NCBI GenBank assembly: GCA_033398695.1
Contig: CM065805.1
Span: 164,897,787-164,961,786, forward strand
Direction: 5' to 3'
DNA from: Orobanche coerulescens
Lineage: Eukaryota > Streptophyta > Magnoliopsida > Lamiales > Orobanchaceae
Length of the DNA stretch: 64,000 nt
The position numbers and the translations under genes are program-made. The notes under the pieces were generated by a model that made no database searches, was not told where the DNA came from, and saw only the letters and a list, made by a program, of their open reading frames with translations. Shown in pieces: positions 21,712-33,700 of the stretch (positions are counted from its first letter, which is position 1; every line of letters starts with the position of its first letter).

Positions 21712-24700
21712 TGTAACACCCCCAATCCACTCAGGAATATTACACGCCGTAGACCCTCTCCTCGAGGATCTACCAGGCTGATAACTAAAATCAAACATCT
21801 AAACATCGCCTTTAAGACTAAAATGACTCAGTAGACCGATTTAGTCTTTCAATAATAACATACAACTCAATTCGAAACACATACCCACGCAGGGGTCAAA
21901 ATACAATAAACTCCCATACAACGGGGAAAAGATACTGCAGCGGAAAAGAAAATACAACTATACCAATACGACATTAACGGATCCTCGTGTGATTAGTATC
22001 GTTCATCTTTCATCATCCTTCGTGCCGAACCTGTGCTATGCTCCAAAACCTGAATGCAAAAATAGACATCCACCCCCCGAATACTCGGGGGTTAGCAAAA
22101 CTCCACTGTTTTGCTAGTGCAAGAACAAAGTGCAAATACGAGCCATACAATTCAGATTCCACGAATAACAATAACCAGGAAATCCTCAAAGATTCAAACG
22201 TAACGAAAAGTACTTCCCGAGGCATGAGTTTGGGTAAAACACTTCAAAACCGAAAGATCACAAATCAAGGGAAAACAATTTATAAAACCGTTTAAAGTGC
22301 CATCGAGAGTTTTAATAGAAAATAATTTAGGATTATCAAATCCTACTCATTCCAAAATCAACAGGGTCCTCGACCAATAGGCGGAAAGCAATTTGCAAGA
22401 AAACCATTCAATCAACACAAGCGAGTCTTCACAAATATTTCCCACGGGGTTCTCGACCCAATCCAAATAATATCAACACGAGATCAAACATCTCAACATC
22501 ACACGGGGTCCTCGACCCAAAACACAAAATGTCAACACAGTATAATCAAGGACACAACCTTTCGTCCGCCCAAAAACTGCTCAAGACCCCTGATTAATTA
22601 ACCCTCGGAGATCTCGTCAAATGTCCTTGGTTAATTAACCCTCATACCAATATTTTAAAACAAGTTGAAACACACTTTCAGAAAACATGAATCACGGTCT
22701 ATATCGAGACCAACATTTGAAAAGAGTTGAAAGAATTTGAAATACGATAATCGTTCGGTAACGGGGTCTTAGCTAAACACTCAAATATCCGTTACCAATA
22801 AGCCTGCCAGGCGCCTCCACTGAAACGCCTGTGCACCGGCGTTCACTCCACATGTCAGCCGCACATTGTCCGTGTCACCGCGCCGGCGTCACTCCCATAA
22901 GAGCCGCCCCTTGCACGCGTATCAGGTAAACACCGGCGTTCACCAACCATATGGAGCCGCACATTGCAGCGTACACCAGGCCGGAGATCGCACGCCCCGC
23001 CCTCAGAGGCTCCCGGATTTGACGTCTCTCGCAACAAGTATTCACATTGTCACAAACATCAAGTACACAGTCATCATCTTAACAATTATCAAATCAATAC
23101 ACCAATTCATATAATTCATACTCAGTCCACAACCACACGAATAAATAACAACACGCACGTCAACCATAATGCGACGGAAATAAGCACTATACGTACGCAC
23201 GCATTATCAAGCGCAACATCAACACCAAATATATCCAAAGGATTCACGTAGTCACTTACAACCCACACAATTTACAAAACACACGCGTTTTGAAAGTGAG
23301 CCTTTAACGAGGCTAGCCGAATCTTTTGAAAACTCATTTCAAACAAATAAACAAACACACCAAGATGATCACCAATTATCATATTCACAAAACAAGAATA
23401 GTATGGACAAGGTACTTGCCTTGAACAACCACAACGCGGAGAATCGACCGAAGTAGGTTGGCACGAACCGACTACAAACCCGCCGACTCCACCGAATGCC
23501 AACTCGCGATAATAAACTACGGAGGACAATAACAACAATGAAAATGAATTCCATAGCATGACTCAAAGCCGTTGAATTCAAAGAACGAACGACGAATGTT
23601 CAAGTGTTTTCCCCAAAACGGCCAAGAACACGATTCGTCCCGACAAAACACAAAACGGAATTCCAAGTTGAAATATGGATATACAATCCATAGAATATGT
23701 TTAACAATCGATCCATCAAAAACGGATGGAAAACGAGATCGAGAACAAATCCCTCAAAAAGTCGATTCGAAGGAAATCAAGAAATATACTTCGATTCGAC
23801 GAAGAACAATGGATTAAATGATGTTAAACACAAGAATACTACCAAGATTAATCACACCCATCATGAATTAATCAACAACACGGAACGAATCGGACAAAAA
23901 TACAAAACCCCCCAAATTCACGAAATTAGGGTTCTAAGGAAGATTACCTTGATTCGCTGGATCAAAGGATGATAACGGATGATTGATTGAATTTATGAAC
24001 TCAAGAACTTCATGTATTTGTTGACAAACAACATGGCTCGAAGATCTCCAAGTCTCCAGCCGCGGAAGAGAAAGAGAGGAAATGAAAAACGAGAGGAAAT
24101 GTGACTGCTCTGTCACATTTATCTTTGGCGGACTAAGCGCGCTAGGCTGCCGAGCTAGCGTCTTCTCGGCCCGACCGCAATCGATGACCTTCGGACTGAA
24201 TCGCTCGGCGAGTAGCGTCGCGACCTTCCGGCCGTGGCGTGCGCTACCTTCGGTCGTGGCGTCACGGCGTCAAACGATAGCGTGCGCTACCTGCCGAGCA
24301 TAACCGATTCCAGAACCCCAGGACTCCACTGTCCAGACCCGGTAGCGTGCGTTAGACCAGCCGATAGCGTGCGCTACACCTGCCGGTTAGCGCGCGCAGC
24401 CTTCCGAATGTAGCGTGCGCTACGCCGGTTCCTGCCGCACCCATCCGGCTGGTGCCCGCAATCGTCCGGCCAGTCCCGCAACCGTCCGGCCAGTGCTCGA
24501 ACACCAGGGCTCGACAACTCGGTTTCCGAAAACGCACGGAACGAACACGACGAAAAGTTCGCGGACGACATCAACGACCCGAAATGAAAACATAATCCAA
24601 TAATTAATTATACACGACCAAGGAACGGGTCGAGACAACAATTACAGATACGGATACCCATGGGTAAATTACAAATTGGCCCAAAATGCCCGAAAATCAC

Positions 24701-24991
24701 GATACGTGATCGAATAACCAAACCGAAGTTCACAACACGTCTACCAAAGTTAAACGGACTTACGGGAAACTCGAAACAGCAGTTTCGAACGAGATTCGAA
24801 AGAACCGAACTCAAGTGCGGAAAAGTCGCTAAAAAGCACGGAACTCAACAAACGACACCGAAACGAACTCGGATGTCAAAAAGTGTAGAATTAATCATTC
24901 CCAGAATGACGAAATGGTCAAGAGCGAGTCGTCAAAACGGACTTCCGCAGAAAAAAAGAAATTACCGGAAATCGAAATTACGGGTATTACA
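21712..24991 (-). repeat. E4 5' LTR (3280 bp, complete)
   Basis: On the plus strand it runs from tgtaacacccccaatcc to cgggtattaca. Its first 1.7 kb (R/U5 side) closely match S2 (56727-58625), while the U3 side differs. Contents include the CCCCCGAATACTCGGGGG hairpin (about 22074-22092), three GGGTC-N3-GACCC-like dyads (22365-22515), and a GC-rich tandem of ccggcgttcac/gccgcacattg units (22830-22985). No coding. Confidence 0.9.
24128..24430 (-). promoter_or_regulatory. E4 U3 dyad array
   Basis: Degenerate TAGCG-NN-CGCTA dyads (for example near 24280, 24340, 24365, 24410) are interleaved with ccttccggccg segments. On the minus strand this is followed by gataaatg as a weak TATA candidate, at about 24117-24124. 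The array is less regular than in E2. Confidence 0.55.
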
Positions 24992-25026
24992 ATTAATTCA
25001 TTTGAAGTAGCTCAAAATGGCCTTCC

Positions 25027-26933
25027 TAAAGTGACAGGATTTGATCTTTGGTATTCTCAACAGGTTCAGTGTCTAGGACTATAAAATCAACAGGAAAGTA
25101 GAACTTATCTACTTGAATCAGAATATCCTCTATGATTCCTCGAGGTATTTTTATAGATCTATCAGCTAGTTGGAGTATCACAGATGTTGATTTTAGCTCC
25201 CCTAATCCAAGTTGTGTATAAACAGAATATGGTAATAAATTCACAGTGGCTCCTAAATCAAGCAAGGCTCGTTTAATGATGTGATCTCCAATGACACAAG
25301 ATATTGTAGGACTACCAGGATCTTTATACTTAACAGGAGTTTTATTTTGGATTATTGAGCTAACATGTTTAGCTAAAAATGCCTTTCTTAAAACATTTGT
25401 TCTTTTTACAGTGCAAATATCTTTCAAGAACTTAGAATAAGCAGGCACTTGTTTAATAGCATCAAGGAATGGAATATGTATTCGAACATGTTTAAATATT
25501 TCCAATATATCTTTGTATTGCACACTTTTATCTTTTGGAATAAGTCTTTCAGGAAATGGAGATTTTGGAACATAAGGCTTTTGTTTTTCCTTAGAATCTT
25601 TTGGATTTAAAACTTGTGGTTCATTTGATTTTTCTTCCGTATTATAGTCAGGCTTTTTTATTTCCTTTCCGCTTCTAAGGGTAGTTATGGACTGAACTTT
25701 TGCGTTAGAAGAGTTTACTTCATGTTGTCCTTTAGGATTAGGGATGGATTGACTTATAAATTTCCCCTTTTTATTTCTGCTAAAGTTGTTGCAAGTTGAC
25801 CAATTTGTGTTTCAAGCTTAGAAATAGCTTGTGAGTTTGATTGTACAGCCTGCTGAGTTGATTGGAACATTTGTTGAGTAGATTGCATGAATTGTTGCAA
25901 CGTATCTTCCAAAGATGGTTTCTTTGGCACTATAGAAGGATACTGGTAAGTAATTGGAGGATATTGATTAGGACGTATATTTTGTTGATTTGACATGTTC
26001 ATTTGATGTCCTCCTTGATTCATTGGAGGCATGTTTTGCTTCCAGTAAAAATTTGGATGATTTCTCCAATTTGGATTATAAGTTGGAGCAAATGGACTAT
26101 CCGAAGATTTTCCATATGAGTGTAATGCATTGACTTCTTCATTAAAAATTTCTTGATTTTGTGGACCAGAGGGACTAGATTGAGATGAATGAAATGATTC
26201 CGCACATGAAATGTAAAATTCGTTTTTTGAGTTTGACGAGGTGATGGATTGCTTCAATACTAACACATCCACTTTTCATACTAAATCATCTATAGTAGAT
26301 TTTATTTCAACATCTTGTTTAACCTCGTAAATTCCACCTTTTTTTTGGGGTCGTATGCATCGATTTGGCTCTAGAGTCGGGTGAATTCCATTGTTGTGAA
26401 TTAATTGACATAGTTTCTAGTGCATTCCAAGCTTCGTCTCCAATAAGGTGAAGAAATTTTCCACCATGCATTGATTGGATTAATTGGCGATTGTTTGGAG
26501 TAACCAAACGCCATATTTCAAAACCATGATGGGGACACTTAAGAATTAAATCATTAAATCTTTCCCAACACTCATAAAATTTTTCATTTTCTTTTTGGAA
26601 AAATTGTGATATTTCTCTTCTAAGACTATCAGTTTTGGACATTAGAAAATTTTTGCAAGAAATTTATTCACTAATTGGTTCCAACTAGTAACTGTTCTTG
26701 CTTGAAGAGAATTTAGCTAAAATTTTGCTTTATCTTTGAGAGAAAATGGAAATAGACTAAGTTTGACAGATTCGTCAGAGAAATTTTGCAATCGGAAAGT
26801 AGAACAAATGTCGAGAAATTCCTTGACATGCATATATGGATCTTCTCTTTCCAAACCGTGAAAAGATGGAAGAAGTTGAATTTTTGATGGTTTAAGTTCG
26901 AAATGAGTTGCATTAGTCGTAGGCAACACTATG
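25027..26933 (-). pseudogene. E6 gag (main part) and aspartic protease, broken
   Basis: Reading leftward, the capsid region shows HFELKPSKIQLLPSFHGLE, EDPYMHVKEFLDICSTFRLQNFSD and LSLFPFSLKDKAKF (26929-26717). Then come LRREISQFFQKENEKFYECWERFNDLILKCPHHGF (about 26642-26530), a Gln/Asn/Pro-rich linker (NPNWRNHPNFYWKQ, then IPKEPSLED-like sequence, 26272-25754), and the protease. The protease has DLGATVNLLPYSVY at about 25266-25225 and QLADRSIKIPRGIIEDILIQVDKFYFPVDF. The usual catalytic Asp is present in DLGA. At least two frameshifts separate the parts. E5 separates it from the first 30 or so codons at 34985-35079. It continues downstream into E4, where pol is cut. Confidence 0.85.
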
Positions 26934-28181
26934 TGTTGTGAGGAAATCCCTCACACTATGCCGCAAGTGCACGGTGTCAACAAGTAATAAATTGATAAGT
27001 AAGATATCGTTCCTTCGAGGACTGATTTCACTAAGTACCAAAATATAGTCGACTCGTAATTTTATTTGAAGAACAATTATATAGAGTTTATTTCTAAATT
27101 AATTGCAGAAAAATTAATAATAATAATAGTAATAATAAAAATAATAAATAATAATAAGGGCGTAGGATTATGATTTTCACCTCAAACAATCAGGAGTGAT
27201 GTTTATTTAATTCAATTCACCTTTATTCAATTGATTGTAAGCCAGGAATTTATAAATTATTCTAAAGCCTTTCCTAAGGTCGATAGAAAATACTACGAAT
27301 TATTAACTCGATATATCCCTATTCGAATTAGATAATTAATAGCTAAAATAGTTCAAGAATTCCCACAATAAATAGGCTTCACAATTCCCATGAGTATATC
27401 CCTATCTCACGAAAATCATGATTATTCTCACAAAAACTATGCCTAAATTTCATCTCCCGAATCCATAAAGACATTCAAAACAATTCAATTGTTGGCCAAA
27501 CAATTAAAAAGCATTAAGAACAATGAGAAAAATCCAACTCAATATGAATAACGAGTAAATTGAAATAAAAATAAATAAATCAAACCGTCATGTAATTGGC
27601 TACAATCACAATCATACTCAAACAGATCTAGAAACTAAGATACGGAAAAATTAAGAAAAACCGTAGGGATCCGTGGTCTTGTCGTCGCCCACAAATCTCC
27701 TCCTTGTGTTCTTCGATCCCGCGATGTCTATCGATCGATCTCTCGATAATCATCTTTTTCTGACCTTCAATGCTTATTTATAATTGTCCTTAGCCTCCAA
27801 AATGCGTCCGGGAATTAGGTTGAGAACAGGCTCTAAAAACGGCCCAGAACCGCGGCCAACACATCAAAACCGCCTCGTGGGCCGCGGCTCACTTAATCTG
27901 TGCCGCGGCCCCTACTGCTCAGCGCCGGATGCCTGGGCGCATATTTTCTTCTTGGGTCGCGGCTCACAGTACAGTGTGCTCGGCGCTTTCTGGACATCTT
28001 CGTGTGCCGCGGCCCGAGGCCAAAATTTTCCGTTTTTGCCCGTTTTTCATCGTTCGAGCTTCCGGACTCCAATTTCCTGCCAAACATAAAAGAATAGGGC
28101 ATTAAAGGCTCATTTATGCAGATTTAGGCTCAAAATGGATATGAAATAATGATAAATAAGCACATAAAAATACGCCTAACA
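26934..28181 (-). repeat. E5 3' LTR (1248 bp)
   Basis: On the minus strand it starts tgttaggcg and ends cacaaca. On the U3 side it has five CCGCGG-centred dyads (27850-28015). A TATA box ttataaata lies at about 27775-27783, minus strand. It is 36 bp shorter than the other LTR because of losses inside the dyad array. Confidence 0.92.
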
Positions 28182-28757
28182 AATACCCCCAAACTTGAGC
28201 CTTTGCTTGTCCTCAAGCAAAAATTAATTTCAAACGAAAAAGTATCGTGAATAATCGTGCAAGTCCATAGTGCTCAACTTAATCAATACTACCCTGAAAA
28301 TCTCAAAGAATAATACAAGTATCGTAATAGTGAGTCACGTCCATGACACTGATTCCACAAAGTAACCAATTTCAGTCCTAATCAATCGTTCAAGAAGAAA
28401 ATCAAGCTCAAAGATTAACAAGCGTGAATTTAACCGACCGCCAATATGAAGGGTTAAAATAAACAAGCCAACTCGCCCAGTCCCACAGTCTAGTGGCAAA
28501 AATTTAAGAGTTACATTGTCAAAATTAATCCCCGGATAGTATTCCCTTATGTATGATCAATAATACGATTCGAGTTAACCACTAGGTTTCGGCTCACGGG
28601 ATATTTCATCGGGATGATCCTAGGGTGGATTTCCATTCTCATATATTGGGGAACCGTTTGACGTAAAAGACACTCATGGGGCACATGGATGCTTCTAGTT
28701 ACTAAGTCCCCCTCTACAGCGGAGAAAAAACTCGAATAGCAAGTCCCGCATGTCAAG
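28182..28757 (-). other. E5 internal 3' end with polypurine tract; no coding
   Basis: The minus strand reads gaggacaagcaaaggctcaagtttgggggtatt up to the LTR, so the polypurine tract is at about 28182-28197. The rest, up to the S1 insertion, holds no open frame with known motifs. The bases 28753-28757 (tcaag) are the S1 duplication. Confidence 0.75.
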
Positions 28758-31700
28758 TGTAACACCCCCAATCCACTCAGGGATATTACACGCCGTAGAC
28801 CCTCTCCTCGAGGATCTACCAGGCTGGTAACAACATTTAACATCTCGACAATGCCTTCAAGGCAAAAATGACTCAGTAGACCGATTTGGTCTTTCAATAA
28901 ATACATACAACTCGAATACAACTCATGCCCACGCAGGGGTCAAAAATACAACCACACCCGTACAACGGGAAAGATATAGCAGCGGAAATAAAAGTACAAC
29001 TATACCAATACGACAACAACGGGTCCTCGTGTGATTAGTATCGTTCATCTTTCATCATCCTTCATGCCGACCACGTGCTCTGCTCCAAAACACGAATGCA
29101 ATCTGACATCCACCCCCGAATACTCGGGGGTTAGCAAAACTCACTGTTTTGCTAGTGCAAGTATAAAATACGAAAACGAGCCATACATATCATACTCCAC
29201 GGAACATGTTAATCATAAACATACTTCCCGAGGTAAATCACTTAATGAAAACGTTTAAATCTAAAGATAGTGGTAAACCCTATATACATCTTTTGAAAAA
29301 TTTATACTATATCGGGATTTTTGAAAACACTTGTTATTTTAAGAAATCTCAAACCTTTCAAAAACATTTAGGGACACACCCAAAAGTCATTCTCCAAAAT
29401 TCAAGTTCGGTAACAATACGCGGGGTCCATAACCCATTTCACAAAACACGGGTCCGTGACCCAAATCACAAATCACATGTTCCTAAGGATTATTCGTGTC
29501 CCGTGCTAACAAGCCACGAACCTCGGATGCTCCAAGAACAAACCCGAGTGAATAACCCAATAGGAAAAACATATCAAATCACATGTCACCGTAACCGCGA
29601 TCACGTGACTACAAGCACATATACGTACATAATCAAACCACAACCATAAGTTATCCCGGCATCGCGCTAACAAGCCACGAACCTCGGAGTCCCCGCAAGA
29701 CATACCCGATGATAACCCTACAAGTTATCCCGGCATCGGGCTAGCAAGCCCCGAACCTCGAAGTCCCCGCAAGACATACCCGTATTGGATAACCTTACGG
29801 TTTCGCCCGACCCATACTAGCAAGTATGGATCCCGGAGATTCAACAAATCCTACCCGGAGGCACATCACAATACATCAAGCACACAACAATAATCACTTA
29901 TCAATCCAAACAACATTAAGCATCACAAACTCCTTTCAAGGAGTAACAACTAATATCACACACATTACGTTCTTACCGAACAAGTACATAATAACAATAC
30001 GTAATCCCCGACAAAGGATTACGGTCTATCAAACTCACTCGAATTGATCATATTATCTTTCAACATACAAAACCAACACACATATTCCGAGAATACATAT
30101 TCACGAAGTATACGAATTATCGTTGAAAGACATCATTTATCGAGAACATACCAATCCCTTTTCTTACGTTCATTAAATATTGGATTTCGCATCAAACCAT
30201 TTATCAAGAATTATATCAACGAAACATGAAATGTATGGGCAATATACTTGCCTCAAAATCGGTACGCAAGTATTCCGACGAACACGGCTCAACCGGAAAG
30301 CTTCGAAACGCCCAATGCTATCGAAACGGAAGACGACGACGAACGAAAGGGTTCAACACGGTTTCTTCGCAAGAAACACAACCCTAACATCATACAATCA
30401 ATAAATCATCAACCATACGAGGAAGAATAATCGTAGAACGCCCGAAAACCCCTCTAAGACATTTTACGGGACACCTTCAAGGCGTCGGTCAAGAACTCGA
30501 CTCAAACAACGAATCGATACGATCCAACCATGGAATAACAAGGGAAATGATATAATACATCTAAATAATCATCAATCCATCAAAATCCTAAGTTAAATCG
30601 GATTAATCGGACGAAAACAACCAAAATACCCAAAATCCCCAAAATTAGATTTCTAGGAAATCGGCACGGTCGGTAGATCGGAGGATGTTATAGGACGGAT
30701 GATTGATGATATGAGCCTCAAAACTTCATGGATTGAAAGAACAACATCATGTCTCCATGATGTATACACCTGACCATGACAGGAAGAAAAGGAATGAGAA
30801 ATCAAGCGAAAAATACGCTGCCGAGGCCTTAAATAGGTGTGAGACTCGGCCGTGTCCGACATGACACGGTCGTGGCCAGCGATTGGCCGGCGAGGCTCGG
30901 CCGTGTCCTGCATGACACGGTCGTGTCGCGAAGGCGCTCGGCATTGACTCGGCCGTGTCACGGAACACGGTCGGGCCTGCAGCGACGCTACCGCTTATCC
31001 AGGACGAGCAGCTCGGCCGTGCACCGACACGGTCGAGTCACGAGCGTCGCTTCCGGCTTATCCGGGCGAAATGCAGCCGGCGGCCGTGTCGGACGACACG
31101 GCCGAGTTCGGCCGTGCGCGGATCGCCAATAACGAGCGGGTGAGCTAAAACGACCATAACTCTCTCGTCCGGACTCCGATTGACTCACCGTTCGAACCAT
31201 TGGAAAGTTAACTCGATGCTCTATAATATTGTACAGATTCAGAATTTTTGGAGTTACCAAAAATTAATGGTGATCTAACAAAGTCGAACTCATACTTAGA
31301 AAAGTCGTTTAGTAATCCTGAATTCAACAAAACGACACCGAAACCCGAACCGGAATACGAACCGAAGATACGGTTACGAAGTACTCACAAAGACGAATCT
31401 AAGAGCTAGTAGAACACACGATTCCGACCACCCGAAGGCTCGAAATTCGACAATGGAAGGTAATTACCCCAAACTTTGGGAAATTACGAAAATGGCCCAA
31501 ATGCCCGAAAATCACCATACGACAACGAATAATCAAACCGAAGCTCACAACACGTATAACAACGTTAAATGAACTTACGAAAAACCCCAAGCGGCGGTTT
31601 GACCGAGATTCGCAAGAACCGAACTCAAGCGCGGAAAGTCGCTAAAAAGCACGGAACTCAACAAAGCAGCACCGAAACGAACTCGGATGACAAAAAGTGC

Positions 31701-31807
31701 AGAATTAAATATTCTCGGGAATGACGAAACGGTCAGGAGCGAGTCGTCAAAACGAACTTCCGCCGAAAAAAATAAAATTACCGAAATTCGAAATTGCGGA
31801 TATTAAA
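28758..31807 (-). mobile_element. S1: solo LTR (3050 bp) in E5, TSD TCAAG
   Basis: It runs from tgtaacacccccaatcc to gcggatattaaa, where the last CA has mutated to AA. Duplications TCAAG lie at 28753-28757 and 31808-31812. There is no primer site or internal region, so it arose by LTR-LTR recombination. It contains the CCCCCGAATACTCGGGGG hairpin (29113-29130) and the type B dyad array at 30847-31110. It belongs to the same wider LTR group as E4, E8 and S2. Confidence 0.93.
30847..31110 (-). promoter_or_regulatory. S1 type B dyad array
   Basis: Five dyads with arms CGGCCGTGTC and GACACGG(T/C)CG, 3-8 bp apart, start at about 30847, 30898, 30950, 31013 and 31081 (spacing 51-68 bp). Some arms are imperfect. 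On the minus strand the array is followed by cctatttaag (30829-30838 region), a TATA-like box. Confidence 0.75.
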
Positions 31808-31812
31808 TCAAG

Positions 31813-32849
31813 GTTGCTGTTTTACGCGAGAGTAAACAACGGGTCACGTGAATACCCCCGGTTACTAGGCTCCCCATCATTGGTACATGCGAAATCTCTA
31901 AATTATTAATTTATTCAGGGTCGTCGTTTTACGCGAGAGTGAACAACGAGTCACGCGAATACCCCCGGTTACTAGACTTCCTATCATAGAACATTTTCTC
32001 GACTTTTTCTTGGGAAAAAACTGTCCGACTCTAAACTCAATCCAAGTGCCAACAAGACTCATATTATTGGACGTATAGCTATGCGAAAAGTTTAACCAAA
32101 CATATAGACGGCGATTTGAAAACACGTATGTCTCCTTTCTTATCTGCTAAGATTTCTACAAAAACGATAAAATTTCGGACCTAAGTGAATACTCAATAGA
32201 AACAGATATCGCTGACTGCAACTCGACCAAAAGTCAACCGTTTCTTCCAAGAGACATCAGTATCGTAACATCAGTTTTACACATGGAAGTACGAAAAATT
32301 TACGAAAAATTCACGTTTTTGAACAAAACCATCAACAGCATGCAAGGATAATAAAGCAATCGCAATTTATAACCAAGAAAAATTAAGAAAATATCGCATG
32401 CTTCAATTTATTCCACTACACATAAAATCATAAATAATAAAACTCATGTGAAAATAAAAGAGATAAGGAAAAGTGAATCTGATTCCAAATGTCTTCTTGA
32501 AAGCCAGCACATATCTGAGTGGAATCGTCTGTTAATCCATACTTCAAGTAATGCCCAACATCACCAGGAACCCCCAAACTTAGTCTCTAGTCATGAAATA
32601 ACTGTAGACATTAAGTCAAGAAAGACTAGAATATGAAGAATAATAACTCATTGGGGTTATATAAAAAATATTAGAGAAATAAGGGCCAACAAGAATACAC
32701 GAATCCAAACAAAATAACAAAACAAAGGGAAAAAATTATTAACTAAAAATCAAATAAAAAACAACTAACTAGAAAGCAAGTAAAAATGATGGGTTGCCTC
32801 CCATCAAGCGCTCTATTTTACGTCTAGAGCACGATGTGGCAAAAAAAAT
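31813..32849 (-). other. E5 internal non-coding region with a ~100-bp duplication
   Basis: Two copies of a block containing ttttacgcgagagt(a/g)aacaacg and gaatacccccggttactag lie at 31817-31872 and 31917-31971. The Tat-typical inverted repeat GATGGG..CCCATC is at about 32787-32804. Otherwise the region is AT-rich with no recognised coding. Confidence 0.7.
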
Positions 32850-33587
32850 TTAACATGGCTTCTTTCTAGGGAGATTGCCAAATACCCCCTTCTTACAATC
32901 TATAATCCTCTTATTCCACAAGGGAGGCTTTGGTTCATGCCCGGTTGCCAAAAATAATGAGTAAGAATAATTATGCGGACAACCAAAAAATAATGGAAGA
33001 ATATAATAATTGTAAGGCACGAAAAAATAAGCAGAGTTCGAATGGGTAGATAATAAAGACTTATCATGAATAACCTCATTAGAACTCAAAGAATCAGCCT
33101 CAACAAAATCAAAAGTAATGGGGTCAATCTCTCCCATTATGGATTTAGGAAAAATTATGCGCGGCACCGTTAATAAAATTTTAGGCACATAAGTGTTCAC
33201 CTTATTGTTCGAAGTTTGATGAAAAATTAATGAAATTTCTTTGGAAACATCATCAATGGTAACTTCTTTTACAGGCTCATCACACTTTATGTAATTATCA
33301 GGTGCTGGGGGATCGACCCTAAAACTCAACATGTCTTTCTTCTCAACCTCCCCCTCAACTTCACTACTAAATATATGAGCTGGAAAATAACCATAGTGAA
33401 TCTCAAGACCACGACATGCACATTCTCGCTCAAGAGGGGTACTATCAGGATTTTTGAGAGCGTCTACACATTGTTCAAGCATAGTCTTTTGTTTCGGGGG
33501 AGGGGGCTGACTGACCCTATTAGGCAAATTATTAAGATTATCGAAATTTATGAAATGCCAAGGGTCATGATAATCAAAGGAAAACAT
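32850..33587 (-). CDS. E5 open frame of unknown function
   Basis: An uninterrupted frame of about 245 residues lies 90 bp after the primer site, where gag would be expected. I chose the ATG at 33587 because the frame upstream has no ATG and runs into the primer site. I recognise no domain: there is no capsid motif, zinc knuckle or protease triad. It is acidic in the middle (EVEGEVEKKD, DEPVKEVTIDDVSKE), has a Pro run near residue 28 (QPPPPK), and ends in a basic tail (CKKGVFGNLPRKKPC). A membrane-like aromatic stretch lies near residues 185-205. Unlike every other frame in the window it has no stops, which suggests recent activity or selection. It could be a gag-derived or accessory protein; the function is unknown. 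Confidence 0.6.
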   Translation of the reverse strand: MFSFDYHDPWHFINFDNLNNLPNRVSQPPPPKQKTMLEQCVDALKNPDSTPLERECACRGLEIHYGYFPAHIFSSEVEGEVEKKDMLSFRVDPPAPDNYIKCDEPVKEVTIDDVSKEISLIFHQTSNNKVNTYVPKILLTVPRIIFPKSIMGEIDPITFDFVEADSLSSNEVIHDKSLLSTHSNSAYFFVPYNYYILPLFFGCPHNYSYSLFLATGHEPKPPLWNKRIIDCKKGVFGNLPRKKPC

Positions 33588-33676
33588 AATGAAAAAAATA
33601 AAAATATAGAGGCTAAAGAAAATAAACTTCAAATTAAAATTAGAGTCGCTTGGTATTGATATTAGCGAAAAATCAG

Positions 33677-33694
33677 TCCCCGGTAATGGCGCCA
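33677..33694 (-). other. E5 primer-binding site (TGGCGCC type)
   Basis: The minus strand reads tggcgccattaccgggga, a few bases from the LTR end. It resembles the tRNA-Asp-type site tggcgccgttgccgggga seen in E6, with two differences. Confidence 0.82.
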
Positions 33695-33700
33695 AAAACT

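Larger units (their letters stand above)
10600..24991 (-). mobile_element. E4: non-autonomous gypsy element with ~3.3-kb LTRs (interrupted)
   Basis: On the minus strand, the 5' LTR is 21712-24991 and the primer site 21696-21707. The internal region is 21531-21711 plus 11202-13171, cut by E3. The 3' LTR begins at 11201 and is cut at 10600 by E2, so its remainder is beyond the left edge. The internal region totals only about 2.15 kb and has no recognisable gag or pol, so the element depends on another for its enzymes. It is inserted in E6 just downstream of the protease region; the bases after the LTR are attaa, the predicted TSD. Its LTR start, ends and internal 3' region match E8. Confidence 0.85.

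Noticed and set aside
22866..23251. Frames across ccggcgttcac units in the E4 LTR (also 46070 and 58036)
   Set aside because: Repeat-driven frames in LTR DNA, different in each LTR copy.
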